A stretch of DNA of 64,000 bases from positions 1,674,001 through 1,738,000 of the forward strand of contig JAEBUN010000002.1 of assembly GCA_023014365.1 (NCBI GenBank), in the 5' to 3' direction. Positions within the stretch are counted from its first letter, which is position 1. Each line of letters begins with the position of its first letter. Source of the DNA: Lepiota brunneoincarnata. Taxonomy: Eukaryota > Basidiomycota > Agaricomycetes > Agaricales > Agaricaceae. The notes under the pieces were generated by a model. The model was not told the DNA's origin. It was given only the letters and a program-made list of their open reading frames with translations, and made no database searches. A program made the position numbers and the translations under genes. Shown here piece after piece: positions 10,728 to 22,377 of this stretch.

Positions 10728-12863
10728 ATGGCAACCACAAGTTATCTCGCTTCTCCCACTATGGCCACTCTTCTCGACTCCTATGCTGCCCTCTCCCCCT
10801 CCTCACCCAGATCAGATGTCGCTGTTGTTCTCAGCGCCATCATTAACGGTCAATTCTCCTCTTTTCACTCACCCTTGTTGCTGACACTTGTGGCATAGCC
10901 CCCCCGTCCTCCGTCCCTTCATCCATCCGTAAGGATCTCATCCAAGTATTGTTGAGCGATCTGGGACAACCCAGGAAAATCTAGATTGTCTAACAAAGGT
11001 TGGCACAGGCCGTCGCCAGCTGTTCCTTCCCCCGACCTTTCATACCTCTTAGATGCGGCGGTGGCTCTCCTTGCGGTCAAGTCTTTAGGTCGGGATCCCT
11101 CGGGTTCAGATATCCTATCATCGCCACAGAACCTTTCAACACTCTTGTCATTATCGGCGACTTATAAGGACGATCCAGGAGCCTCATCAGAGGCCCTCAG
11201 GTGTATCGCCAATGCGCTTTTGCTCATCGAAAAATCGCGAGAAACCTTCATGAAATCCCCGGTGAATGGCGGCGATTTTTGTTTGACCACGCTAGAGGTG
11301 CGATCGTTCGCCATCGCCTGCGATCTCTCACTCATGTGTATGACCTCTCAGAGAGCAACGAGCCCTGACCATATTTTTGTGCTTGCTCGTATATTATTTC
11401 TCTCAACAGCTTTTTCAGCGCCGTCCATCGTGGCAATTGTTGATGGCAAATACAACGGCCGCACCGTGGCTGAAATCGTTAGCGCCAAACTCGATCTTCT
11501 CTTCATCAATGTTCAGAGCAACGCGAAAATGGCCAGGGAAGCGATGTCGGATGTTTTGAAATTCACGTATAATATCGTTCATCATTATCCCAAGGTCGGT
11601 TTCTTCATCCCTGGTGGCTGTCATCGCTCATCCTCAGTAGGCTGTGCAAGAAAATCCTCAAAGTCAGGCCGCGTTGGAAGACGAGAAGAAGGTCATAGGC
11701 GATTTCTGGAGTACCAAACTTGATGGGTGAGATTGGTTTCCCCCGGTTTTTCGGCAAATGTATTCACAACCATACAGCCTTCTGCCACCCCTCCTCAGAC
11801 TGTTCAACTCTCTGCCTCCAACTCCTCCAATCCCAGTCGCGGCACCATTGTCACACACCATACATGCACTCATTGGCATCCCTGTCTCTCCTTCCCTCAG
11901 AAATGTCTGGTTCCCCACCACTCGACCAAGTCACAGTTCAACAAACAATCCAAAGAGTCCTGTTTCTCACACATCTAATAACAACAACCGTTCACAGAGT
12001 CGAAGTGGTTCTCCCGTGCCCCAAATAGCTAATCCATCAAGAGCAAGCACACTCGACCGTGCTCTCTCCGTTATCACAGCAGGACGCAGATCGCTCTCAC
12101 GGTCTGCCTCCCCACAGGCTGCTTCTATCGATGTCCTCCAGCGCGCCTGGGACCTTCTGGAAGTCTCCTTCAATCACTATTTTGCTGAGAATCCAGATCC
12201 CGATGATTCCGAGGTACGGGGACTAGTCAGGAAACAATCACCAGACAGCTCTTTGGATGATATGCTTGCTCCACTGGTGGTATTGATCACCAGACTTTGT
12301 CGAGCTGATGAGACGTCGCGCATGCGCGTAAGGCAATGGCTTGTCCCGGACGACCTGGATCGCTCCTCCCCCTTAGAACAGCGACCAGATACGCTGGGGA
12401 AATGTCTGAGACTTCTCCCCAGTGTCTATCATACTAGGTTGAAAGACTCGATAGGCGAAATGTTATTTGCAATGGCCGGCTCTGATGGTTTGAATCATAT
12501 TCTTACCTTATGTCGTCGTTTCTGACATATGTCCCTGCAGCGTCAAACCTTTCCGCCCTGGTTGGCTATGGTAATGTCGCTGGATTTCTCTTCAACAAGG
12601 GCATATTAAGCGCACCACCACCGCCATCCGATTCAGATGGTGTGAGCTTCACCACTACTTCGGGCGACGATATCAATCCTATTACTGGAACCACGGTCCA
12701 ACCCAGACCTGAACCACCAGAAATGACGGAGGAAGAGAGGGAGCGAGAGGTTGAGAAGCTGTTGTGTTTGTTTGACAGACTTGAAAGGACAGGTGCCATA
12801 CCTCCTGAACAAAATCCCATCCGAAAGGCCATCCAAGAGGGAAAGGCCACGTTAGGTCCTTGA
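10728..12863 (+). CDS. RIC8: Synembryn / RIC8 guanine nucleotide exchange factor
   Basis: RIC8 proteins are chaperones and nucleotide exchange factors for G-protein alpha subunits and are mostly armadillo-like helical. The start MATTSYLASPTMATLLDSY at 10728 has exon 1 ending 10848. Later exons give DAAVALLAVKSLGRDPSGS, SEALRCIANALLLIEKSRETF, VLKFTYNIVHHYPK, DFWSTKLDGLLPPLLRLFNSLPP and the family segment HTIHALIGIPVSPSLRNVWFP. Near the C-terminus come MRVRQWLVPDDLDRSSPLE, LPSVYHTRLKDSIGEMLF and NLSALVGYGNVAGFLFNKG. The end is at 12863. The frame breaks once at 10976-10979, where a run of four A must lose one to read GQPRKSRLSNK. A Ser/Asn-rich insert lies around 11920-12060. About 600 residues. 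Confidence 0.88.
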
Positions 12864-13238
12864 ACTCTATGCCGTGTATGCCCAATGTTCATGCCCTCAC
12901 CTAATATTCCCCGAAGAACATGTAAACCACCATATCTTAATTCCATAGTTCACAGAGTCACCCGACAGTTTGTTTTGCACTTCCCTTTACCATAGAATGA
13001 CCTAATAGTGCTATTCTTTTTGCGAATCTACCTCCACTCTGATGAACTTGTTCAGTCCTTAGATGACTACAATCCCGAAACATCGGAAAATTAACCACAG
13101 GAAAGATTCCCGCGTGCAGATGATCAAAGTTGGTCATACCACAAGGAAAAACCAACGTACATACTGAGGCAGTATAAACAATCACTAACGACATGACAGA
13201 AAAGGAGCTTGTATAGAGGAACACACGCCCATGGATCA

Positions 13239-15242
13239 TCAGAATGTAACTTTTTTGCCTTCGAAGGCTGCAATACCTCCAGATCTCGCGGTGCCTCTTG
13301 GGGCGCCACGACCACGACCACGATCACCCCCGCGTCCTCGACCATTTCCACGCCCTCGATTGAAACCACGTCCTCGGTCACCACCAAACCCCCGACCACC
13401 ACCACCACCACCACCAAACCCTCGACCACCACCACCAAATCCTCGACCACCACCACCAAACCCTCGACCATCACCACCACCACCACCACCACCATCTCTC
13501 GGCTGCGAGTAATCCAACCGATACGACGACCCTCCATCTCGGTGCCGCTCAGAGCCTCAAACGCCTTCTTCGCACCCTCAACATCTTCCAACTCGACATA
13601 GCCGAAACCCTTTGGCTGGCCAGTCTCCCGGTCAGTTGGCAAGCGAATGTTCTTGACGCTATGGTCCTCGAAATATGACCAGAGGTTATCCTCTGTCATG
13701 GTGAAGGGTAGGTTGCCGATGAACAGGGTGTTACTGGGCGGACTGATCTGATCGTTAAAAGTTTTCGCCCGCTTCTCGCGTGCTTGATTGGGATCGGGAG
13801 GAGAAGAAAGATCCACATGAATTGCACGTCCGTCAATTTCTGAGCCACTCATCTCCAAAGCCTTCTCAACAGCCTCTGTCGTTGAGAAATGTACGTAACC
13901 AAAACCGCGAGACTTTCCCGTATTACGGTCCGTCTGAACGGTAGCGGAGACGACCTCGCCACAATGGGCGAACTCCTGCATGAGGCGGTCGCTATCTACT
14001 GACCAGGAAAGTCGACCAACGAATACAGACTTGATCTCTTGTGCAGAAGAGTCCAATTTGGCCTTCTTGGCATGGGGCTGCTCCTCCTCAGTAGCCTTAC
14101 GTTTCCCTATAATAGGATTAGCTGCTGATAACCGTTCTTCGATGTTGCAAACGAACCATTCATTGTCGGCTTGGGAACAGCTTCTGGAGGATCTGCCATT
14201 TTGACGTCACTATCTTCATCCTCCGACTCTTCTGAAGAGGTTGAACCGGAAGAGTCAGATTCTTCTGAACTGGATGGCTTAGCTTGCTTAGCAGCGGTAG
14301 GTTTGATAGTCGCAGCCTTGGGTTTTGCCTCCTCCGAATCGGACTCCGGACTCCGAGCTCCCAGTAGACGAAGAATCAGACGAGTCGGAGTCCTCGGTGT
14401 CTTTAGCGAGCCCGTTCAAGGTTTTCGTAGTGGTCTTAGCGTTCATTAAGTCCGAATCCGAGTCCGAATCTTCAGAAGAGGCTGGATGACCCTGGCTTTA
14501 GTAGCAGTAGGTTTCGCCTCTTGCTCCTCCTCAGACGAACTCGTGGAGCTGTCGGACGGAGACGAGGATGCAGGTGTCGGGGCCTTTGCTTTCGTGGAAA
14601 CACTAGTCTTGGCGACAACCGGTTTTTTAGGTCTGGAGTCGGATTCTGATTCGGATTCCGACTCTGATTCGTCAGACGATGGGACTTTACGGGAGCCCTT
14701 GGCGGCAGCTGGGGCGTCTTTTGACTTTTTGGAAATCAGCTTTGGGCTTAGTCGGAGAGGGATGGGATGCCTTGGAGACTTTGGCAGGCAGTTTTTTAAC
14801 AGGAGCCGCGTCTTCACTGTCGGACGACGACGAGCCAGAAGATGATGTAGCCTTCTTGGCAGGCCTTTTGACCCGAGAGACCTTGGAGGACTCATCGTCT
14901 GACGAAGAGCTTTCACTGCTCTCATCCCCTCGTTTTGCCTATACTTACGATTATAAATTTGATTGACAACAAAGGAGATATGCATACCTTGCCGTTCGCA
15001 GCAGCATTAGGCTTCTCCTCCTCTGAATCTGTGGAGGGCTTGGGAGCTGACTTTTTGGTGGATCCCTTTCGCGAACTTGTTTTGCTGCTCTGCGGAGGTC
15101 AAGAATTTATAAAAAGATCGAGATAAGGTGTGGTGGTAAACGAACGACTGTCGCTGCTTTGGCTAGGATCTCCCTAGAGGTAGGGACTCTTTGTGCAGGA
15201 GTCTCAATTGGAGCTACCGTTTTCTTGTTATGTTTGGACCAT
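13239..15242 (-). CDS. Nucleolin/NSR1-like RNA-binding protein (two RRMs, RGG tail)
   Basis: Nucleolar protein of the yeast Nsr1 / fission yeast gar2 type, expected to act in pre-rRNA processing. Order: Lys-rich start (M)SKHNKKTVAPIETP, alternating Ser/Asp/Glu tracts and Lys/Ala/Pro linkers, NGS...KRKATEEEQPHAKKAK, RRM1 (VFVGRLSWSVDSDRL; RNP1 SRGFGYVHF), RRM2 (LFIGNLPFTMTEDNL; RNP1 PKGFGYVEL), then LDYSQPRDGG and a Gly/Arg/Phe tail ending FEGKKVTF at 13239. Domain order and composition are diagnostic. At least four or five 1-nt frame breaks are needed: near 15240, 14741-14743, 14480, 14365 and 13519. Four fall in short repeats or homopolymers. Head-to-head with the Rab escort gene (124 bp between starts). 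Confidence 0.85.
13330..13500. repeat. CCA/CAC-rich low-complexity tract encoding the RGG tail
   Basis: Simple-sequence run of CCACCA and CCTCGACCACCACC units on the plus strand. On the minus strand it encodes the GGGGRGF repeats of the RNA-binding protein. Such a tract is prone to replication slippage and to assembly errors. Confidence 0.85.
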
Positions 15243-15365
15243 CGAACTTGTGAGGAGTAAAATTCCAAGAAATTTTTAGGTATGGAAGAAAAAGATTTAG
15301 GGTAGGTGGCGTGTCACGTGATACTACTAAAGTGAGGTCTTTCCTCTGAGACATGTTCTACAGCA

Positions 15366-17101
15366 ATGGAAGATACAAAGTTCGACGTTATCATCTTCGG
15401 CACTGGCCTTGTTGAATCAATAGTTGCAGCGTGGGTCACCGCTCAGGGCGTGGGCTCTATATCGTGCTGACACCAGGGTCCTTCAGTGCTCTCTCCAAGT
15501 GGGGTTTTCATATTGCGCATATTGATCGTAATCCGTACTACGGTGGTGATGAAGCCAGCTTAACGCTCGATGAGTTTGCCGACTGGATAGACTCCCATAC
15601 TGGGCAATATACAGCGAGATTCTCTAACGCTACCCGCTCGGCTACGGTACCGCCATTCGCTCGACAATATTCTATTTGCCTTTGTCCCACCATTATTCCC
15701 TCCACTGGCCCCTTTATCGGCACTCTCATTAACTCTGGGGTATCTAAGTACAGCGGCTTCCGCTTACTTGAACGCGTCGCTGTTTTCGACGGTTCTGGAG
15801 GCTTCAAAAGTGTACCCGGGAGTAAAGAAGACGTCTTCAAGAATAAAGAGATTACCCTGATTCAGAAGCGCCGACTCATGCGTTTCCTAACATTTGCTGT
15901 CGGTGAATTCGAGCAATCAAGAGAACTAGAAGGATGTCGTGATCTCCCGTTCTCTGAGTTTCTGGAGACCGTTTTCTCTCTAAGCAAAGACTTGGTCACA
16001 ATTGTTACCTATGCTCTCGGACACTGCGGACACTCGACAGGTACGTCCCAGCTTGCATGACTTTCTACGTCTTCTATTGAAGGGTAGAACAGATTCTACA
16101 ATATCTGTACTCCCTCGTATCCGACGTTATCTTCGTTCTGTTGGCCGCTACGGGCCGTCTCCTTTCCTCATCGGCCACTATGGGGGTGTTGGAGAGCTAT
16201 CACAAGGATTTTGTCGTGCAGCAGCTGTGAACGGCGCCATATATATTCTGGGTAGAAGAGTCGTCTCTGTTACTCCCGCACCGCCTAGCGACGGCCCACC
16301 AGTCGCCCCCAATCTCCCGCCAAATCCACACCGATACACCGTGTTCCTGGAGGACATCCCAGAACCCCTGTATGCCAACAGCATTATAGGTTCTGCTTCT
16401 TACATACCAGATCACCTCTCCAGCGGTGCCCAGAATATACCCAGTTTCGATGCTCTCGACACAGCATACGGGATAACTTCTCTTGCCCGATGCATTGCTA
16501 TCGTCGAAAACCCTATTTTACTTCATTCACCGTCTCAGGAAGAGTACGCAGAGGAAGAAGTCGACAGCGATGATTCTGGAGAAGAAGAGAATCGCAAAAC
16601 AGAAGATACAGTCCCGGCAGATAAAGCACTCGATACATGTGTCCTAATATTCCCTCCCAAATCTCTGGAGGGTGCTTCCATCGATTCCTCCGCAGTCGTT
16701 TTGGTCACCGGTGAAGGAACCCTATCTACGCCGAAGGGAAAGTGTAAGGCTTTTAATTGCTCTCCTGGTTTACATTCTAACCAAATGAATTAGATATCTT
16801 GTACATCAGTCTTCCTCTCTCTGACGATGCCCAAGGAAATCCTGCACAGAAACTCCAGCCATACCTTGATGTTGTACTAAAGCTCGGAAGAGATGAGGCC
16901 CAAGAACCCCTATTTAGCGCCTTCTACACGGAAAACGTGCAGGATGTTCCCCCATTAAAGAGCGACGCCCCTCCACCGGACGAACAGCGATCATGGTTTA
17001 TTCCGCCGCCAGTTCCCCTTGGGCCTCTCGGCGATGTTGCTGACATAGCAGCAAAGATCTCTGAAGCAACTTTTCACTGGCATACTCCATGTCTTAGGTG
17101 A
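15366..17101 (+). CDS. Rab escort protein (Rab geranylgeranyltransferase component A)
   Basis: GDI/REP superfamily, like yeast Mrs6: presents Rab GTPases to geranylgeranyltransferase II and delivers them to membranes. The start MEDTKFDVIIFGTGLVESIVAA at 15366 has a FAD-type fold motif with the usual GTGL(V/T)ES. After an intron at 15432 come WGFHIAHIDRNPYYGGDEASLT, SGFRLLERVAVFDG, then FLIGHYGGVGELSQGFCR and YANSIIGSASYIP, all family landmarks. An acidic insert (EEEVDSDDSGEEEN) follows near 16550. Introns were placed at 16040-16091 and 16745-16793. The clean frame stops at 17101. One or two indels would extend it through GDNEDRVPAE to an acidic end WPKAAVAEDEDEV at 17190, the more natural C-terminus. 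Confidence 0.88.
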
Positions 17102-17199
17102 TAATGAAGACCGAGTACCAGCAGAATGAAGCTCAGAATGGGGGCATATGGCCGAAAGCAGCTGTGGCGGAAGATGAGGATGAGGTCTGATGTAATTGG

Positions 17200-17610
17200 A
17201 CAGGTAAATACACTCTGTTACGTCCCTAGTTTACCCACCGATATCTCATCCTTGGGCGACTCTTGCAATCTACTTCTTTATCAGCTCAACAATATCCAGC
17301 TTGTTCGTATTCACGAACACATTCCCCGTGTTTCTCTTAGGTTGATGTGCTCTACTCCAATGCCTGGCTGTTTGACTGCTGACTGTACAAGGATCGGCAC
17401 TTGTGGGTCCGTGCGGGCCGGGCAGCATGCCGAGGAGTCAGGTACCCAACGCATATTGCCCCTCTTCCATGAGCGCTCGAGTTCTTCCGTGCAACATAAG
17501 AGCCTACACGCAATGGGAAGCTCTATCCTGAACATAAGCCCCAGCAGCGAAGAGCCCAAATATTGGCTGCAGAAAATCATCATAGCACGCGTGGACAGAC
17601 CGACTCGCCA
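17200..17610 (-). pseudogene. Degenerate alpha/beta hydrolase remnant
   Basis: On the minus strand this stretch matches by eye two separated parts of the intact hydrolase at 34661-35934. First the C-terminal region around the last conserved segment (compare 34680-34910), then directly the N-terminal signal-peptide exon (compare 35750-35945). The middle of the gene, including the nucleophile region, is missing. The frame is interrupted repeatedly. It sits just downstream of 7TM-A, exactly as the intact hydrolase sits downstream of 7TM-D, so it was duplicated with its neighbour and then deleted. Recognisable only by comparison with the intact copy. Confidence 0.75.
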
Positions 17611-17795
17611 CTACGGAGGCAATCCATCTTTGAACTATTTTCGCCCAGAGATCATGTTGGACATAACCAAACGACTACAAGGCCATGTTTTGAGGGTAAT
17701 GATACGGATTCTGGTTTATACCACCAAAGAACAATATAGTGTTATATGGGCGCAGGAAGCCTACGAAAACCCACATCCTTGCCTTCCGCTGATAG

Positions 17796-19071
17796 TTACA
17801 CCTCAACTTGCTTTGTACCAGCTCCGTTAGCCATCTCGGAGAGCTCGAAATGAGTGACACTCTGGTCTCCCGACTGCGATCGCGTTTTTGTCAACCTGGT
17901 GCCGCGTTCTGCACCGTCCGCCCTTGGGTGCTTAGCAGTGAGAACCTGCTCTGTGTTCGTTTTCCAGGCTCTTCCTCTGGAAATGCGGTATATGATCAAC
18001 AACAAGGCGATGATCTGCGAGGCGTGTCCATCAGTTCTTGCATATTCAGTGGGTTTTATAAATTACCTGTATATCTGGCAGGGTACCAAGGAAAACATTC
18101 TGGATAGGGTTGTTCACAGCATATAATCCAAGGAAGATAATAGACCAGATCGAATACAGGGCAGATGACTCGATTATCATCGTTGCCATGCTCAGGTATT
18201 GCTTGGCATGAGGCGAGTCCCCTGCATGGATTCACATAATCAACAAATATTCTCGACGTGTGTTGTTCCCATGGGCACTCACTAAGGCCCATTGCATGAA
18301 TATACTGTTTCCTTGCAGTTAACAACCGGAAGGTTATCAAAATGGTAGCGATAATGGTGAGTGCTGCCGTCAAGGAGTAGTATGCCAGTGCAAAAGGGAC
18401 AGGCAACTGATGACCAAAATGATTGGGTCGGACGGGAAGATTCAAAGATAATGACAATGCTCATGGCTAGGTTCTCAGATGAGTGATGTTATATAGAAAC
18501 GACACGAAGGCGCTCACAGAAAGATGCCATGAAGATTAGGCAAGGAATTGCGATAATTAACCAGGCATATTTCTTGACGCTCCAAAGGACATACAGACGC
18601 CAGACCTGAAAAAAATAGCAATCAATTGAGCAGGATGCTTCAATTATGTGCCAGCCACGTACGATCATAGCATCTGTCATCCAGTTGACGAAGAAATAAG
18701 TGACAATCCCGAGTATGCTATAAGGCGCAGAGAAAGCGAACAGAGTGTAGGCTGCTGGCCCAGCTGGGAAGAGGCGCTCGTTCACATAGGCATGTTGTGT
18801 GACAAGATTGTTCGATACCAGGTAGAGACCGCCGCAGAAGGTGATGATGGTAGTATAAACCAACATGAATATTGCCTGGCGCCTCCTCTCCCGACCCCGG
18901 AGCTGGGCATATAAAGTATGGGCACAGATACAGTAAAGCGTTAATGCAATTCCATAGCCGAGCCCATCTAAAGTGGTTGCAGAAATTAGGCCCGCGGCGT
19001 CGTTCAGTATATCAAGCGAGGACTCGGTGGCGGGAGCCCAGGTGGAGGGGATCATTTGGGTCGCCGCTCAT
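17796..19071 (-). CDS. Seven-helix membrane protein, copy A (frame-disrupted)
   Basis: One of four paralogues in this island, function unknown. The start MSGDPNDP at 19071 is followed by seven hydrophobic segments, with LTLYCICAHTLYAQL after the first, MLVYTTIITFCGGLYLVSN (second), GIVTYFFVNWMTDAM (third), VWRLYVLWSVKKYAWL, then MSIVIIFESSRPTQSFW and a C-terminal SRGRAWKTNTEQ. Intron positions match copy D. Compared with copy D there is an extra base at 19051 and another near 18401, each breaking the frame. Copy D in turn has a break where A reads through, so the breaks may be assembly errors. Closest relative in the window is copy D. Divergent from E1. Confidence 0.7.
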
Positions 19072-19917
19072 CACTTGCCAAGATGCAGTGGGGGTGGGGT
19101 TCTTTGGGGTCAGGAGGTACCTGTTCCAATCGTTCCAGATAAAAAAGAGTGCGTTGTTTGCACGCGCTTTGCCTGTGCAGCGCCCCTCGGGCAAGGAGTT
19201 CAGATGGAGCTGGGCTGCAGCGGGTTAGACAGGGCCAACAAGGACGATCCTTCACGCCGTTCTTAAAGCGGATCACCATCAAGTGTCTGTGGCTACATAT
19301 GCCCGACCGTACATTGGATGAAATCCGCCTGTGCGTGGATTCGGAGGTACCCAGAACGGAGTAGCCCTGATTACAAGCCGCACGATGTTCCCGAGTTGCG
19401 TGCGAGGCCAAATGATGCGGCGCGGTGAAACAGGGCGTGTCAAAACCAAGTTGTGCCTGGTGGTACAAGTAGGTGAGGCCTTTGGAATAAACACCGACCC
19501 GGATTGGAAACGTACACTACATGGATATTCTGAGGGACCTTCCCATGTGTAATACGAGTGAGCAAATGAGCGGATTGTAGTATTGGAGTAGTATATTATT
19601 CACCACGGCTCTAGTACTCGGCTCCCCAAAACATCGGTGTCCTACTTGGCACAGCCCCACTCTGCTTCAAAGATATGCCTGACAATCCTGGGATCGACGC
19701 CCATAACCTAGTGCTTAATTTAAGAACAGAGCCATGTGTTCACATCACTCTCGTTTGGACACCGAGCTGATTGACTGAAGCCAGGCCGGGTAGATGCGAG
19801 CGTCCTTGTTGGTCTCAGTAAAATTAGTCCTGAACTAACTCTATCGGTATATTCGCACAGCAGGTAGAACCAGATATGAACGGAATAGAGCTGATCATTC
19901 CTTCAGTCACTGGCATT

Positions 19918-20900
19918 ATGCTAACATTCAGCTCAAAGTGGCTTGGTAGACCACCCCGCCAGAGCTCGCGCCGAGACTACGCTCCCCTTCTGGAGGAAGC
20001 GGGCTCTGAGGACGCCTTGGACTCCATCCATGACAAGGGACACCAGAGCCCAGTGTCGAGCCCGAGATCTCTCTGGAGTCCTACCCTCATTTCCGCCATC
20101 GCCCTTACCATTGTCAACCTAATCTTGGTCATATATGCACGAGCATATCTCACATCCTATCCACCGTCTACCTCGTTCTATCCCACCCACAGACTTGTTC
20201 ATAATGATGTTGAAGGGTTGAGGCGACCATCAGAATGGGTCAACCTAGATAGGATGGAAACAGTCGTTCAGCTTGCGCCCCAGACTTTCAAGAATTGGCC
20301 TCTCCTCCTCGCACCCATTGATGCCGACAACCCTCACACTGCCCTGGGTGATGATCCCAGGCCAGTTGGAACGGCCCCATCCAGCGGCAGAGCGCTTCGT
20401 GTCTCGAAAACGGTATTCAATTTTTGATAACATTGACAACCTGAGTGCTGACCAAAAATTACATAGGTCTCTACAATCGCCCAATTCCGCGCGGTAGATT
20501 ATATGATGGAATTTTGCCAGCTGGTCATAAAACCTCCTCCTGGGACCTGTGAGCGGAATAAACAAGATAGAAATCTACCAGCTGGACCTGAATCGGCCGC
20601 TGAAGGCGCGAGATTTAACGTTTTCCAACCGTCCTACCTGTGACAGCCAGAGAATTTCTGGCGCACATGTATTCAATGGCTCTCATTTTCAACACAACTT
20701 CAACTGTCCCCGAGATCAAGTGTTCAGCTTTGAGGTTCGGTGCGAACAAGGTTCTGCGTGCAACTTGAATTGGTGGCAAATTAAGGACCATCGTGACTAT
20801 GGTACGCTATTACCTTGTTCCTAACAGTTTCATTCACCCCCGCCTCATTGTTACAGGGATTTTTATGTTCCAGTCCTCGGCTAGGATTGCTGTATATTAG
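19918..20900 (+). CDS. Single-pass membrane protein E1
   Basis: First of three related proteins (E1-E3), function unknown. Cytosolic start with SSRRDYAPLLEE, one membrane helix (ALTIVNLILVIYARAYLTSY), then a probably extracytoplasmic part: YPTHRLVHND, QTFKNWPLLLAPIDADNPHT, and after a 54-nt intron IAQFRAVDYMMEFCQLVIKPPPG, IEIYQLDLNRPLKARDLTF, HFQHNFNCPRDQ, CNLNWWQ. A last exon gives IFMFQSSARIAVY, ending at 20900. The second half resembles a large, uncharacterised agaricomycete membrane-protein family that I recognise only by pattern. One extra base near 20548 breaks the frame. An upstream in-frame Met at 19876 is possible. Lies between 7TM-A and U1. Confidence 0.7.
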
Positions 20901-21286
20901 AAAATTGACCATGTCATGCAACACTTGTGTAGCGTTACCGAAGTACTATCAATAAAGACAGGTTCTCAGTTCCATTGTTATTAATAGAATGTTCAGATAA
21001 GGTGTTACCTCTGCCAACAATGGGGATAATCAAGTGGGAAGCGGTGGCACATTTCAAACTGGAAGCTTTGGGGGCCTGTTTTCTTTCGGGGCTAGGCGTA
21101 TTCTCCGAGGTCTTAGACTGTTCACCCGTTCCGGTCACCGTAGACCAACACGGCGCCACCGTCACGGGGTTGAGCAATGGAAACGAAAGACTGATGTTTC
21201 AAGATTAAATCACACACCGCAATGTCTTTAAAAAAAAAAAGGGCCCGAGAGACTCCGTGCACCACACGTTGCAGGTAGGCTTCTCG

Positions 21287-21312
21287 TGGGGGGGGGGGGG
21301 GTGGGGGGTGGG
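21287..21312. repeat. Poly-G tract
   Basis: Fourteen G in a row, then T, six G, T and three G. It could form a G-quadruplex on the plus strand or simply be a slippage-prone tract. It lies in the E1-U1 gap with no coding frame. Confidence 0.9.
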
Positions 21313-21622
21313 AGAGGATGAGATTGGCACCTTACCGAATACGCGATGGTGGCGGGCATCTTTCGAAGTCAATCAAGATTGTTGTCTACCCATCAAACAA
21401 GTAAACCGCCAATCCATCAGAATTGTTGATTATACCCGTGCCGTTACATAGTCACTCTTTGACTATAATGATAGGCAGATCTATCGCATGGCACGGCGGG
21501 TGAGATGGTCAGCCCTGATTCGGAACCATGGGTGGCATTCGAAGACCCTAGCGTCATAAAACTATCAAGGGGAGGTATTCCAGCCGAACCTGATACAGGG
21601 ACGGGTCTCGTTGTGTCCTCCA

Positions 21623-22228
21623 ATGACTCCCCTTTGCAAAACCGCGACCGTTTCTACGATCCTTACGATTTTTGCCGCATTGCTTTTTCTTTCGAGCAGG
21701 AATGGGGGGTTCTCGCGCCAACCATCGGAAATAATCAGTGGGTCCTATCAGCAACTCCATGCCCCACTAGGTACTCATCCATGGGATTTAGGTACTCAGG
21801 ATTGGTACAAAAAACTATTCCTTGCGGATGCAGTCACCATGGATGTTTTTGATACCACCTACTACGACTTTGATGAGGAGGGCTTGAGGAATTGGGAGCA
21901 TATGACTCCGCCTGGTAGCAGCGGACACCTGGTCCAGCTAACCGGCGAGCCGGACGGAATACCATCCGTCTATACAGTCACTCTATTTCATCAGATGAAG
22001 TGCCTAGAGGAGTACCAGCGCGCCTATCTGGACCCCTCCAAACCACCATCGCCTCTCATCCGACACTGTCTAAACTACCTGCGGGAGCAGGCTCTGTGTC
22101 AACTCGATACCACACTGGAGTCGGTCAAAAACGTCAGGGCTCTGTCGGGGAGATTCTATACAACCATGTGTAAAGACTGGACAAGGGTGTATGATGCAGC
22201 CTCGCTCACTCCTACCGTGAGGCAGTAG
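21623..22228 (+). CDS. UstYa-like (DUF3328) protein U1, variant metal motifs
   Basis: DUF3328/UstYa family, known from ustiloxin-type peptide pathways where members act in oxidative cyclisation. The start at 21623 gives MTPLCKTATVSTILTIFAAL, a membrane helix, then a lumenal-type domain: DWYKKLFLADAVTMDVFDTTYYD, GHLVQLTGEPDGIP, TVTLFHQMKCLEEYQRAYLD and PLIRHCLNYLREQALCQLDT, ending TMCKDWTRVYDAA. About 201 residues, one open frame. Odd: the two HxxHC motifs of the family read HQMKC and LIRHC, so each has lost one histidine. U3 has the same changes. It follows E1 on the same strand and converges on U2. Confidence 0.8.
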   Translation: MTPLCKTATVSTILTIFAALLFLSSRNGGFSRQPSEIISGSYQQLHAPLGTHPWDLGTQDWYKKLFLADAVTMDVFDTTYYDFDEEGLRNWEHMTPPGSSGHLVQLTGEPDGIPSVYTVTLFHQMKCLEEYQRAYLDPSKPPSPLIRHCLNYLREQALCQLDTTLESVKNVRALSGRFYTTMCKDWTRVYDAASLTPTVRQ

Positions 22229-22377
22229 CTACTTGTATGGTTTTACTATAGTGTCCCAAAGGCAAAGCTAGACGTTGGCGAACCAACAATTGTATCATCG
22301 AGACGGATGTATTTATGCATAAGTAATCAAGAACATTTATTTACTATATTCCCACTGCTACCCACACTATCGTCAAA

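Noticed and set aside
13124..13540. Val/Gly-rich read-through after RRM2 on the minus strand
   Set aside because: It results from a missing base near 13519. The correct frame continues LDYSQPRDGG into the RGG tail.
13209..13601. Plus-strand Pro/Thr-rich frames opposite the RGG tail
   Set aside because: They are the antisense of the CCA/CAC simple-sequence tract that encodes Gly/Arg repeats on the minus strand; no independent signal.
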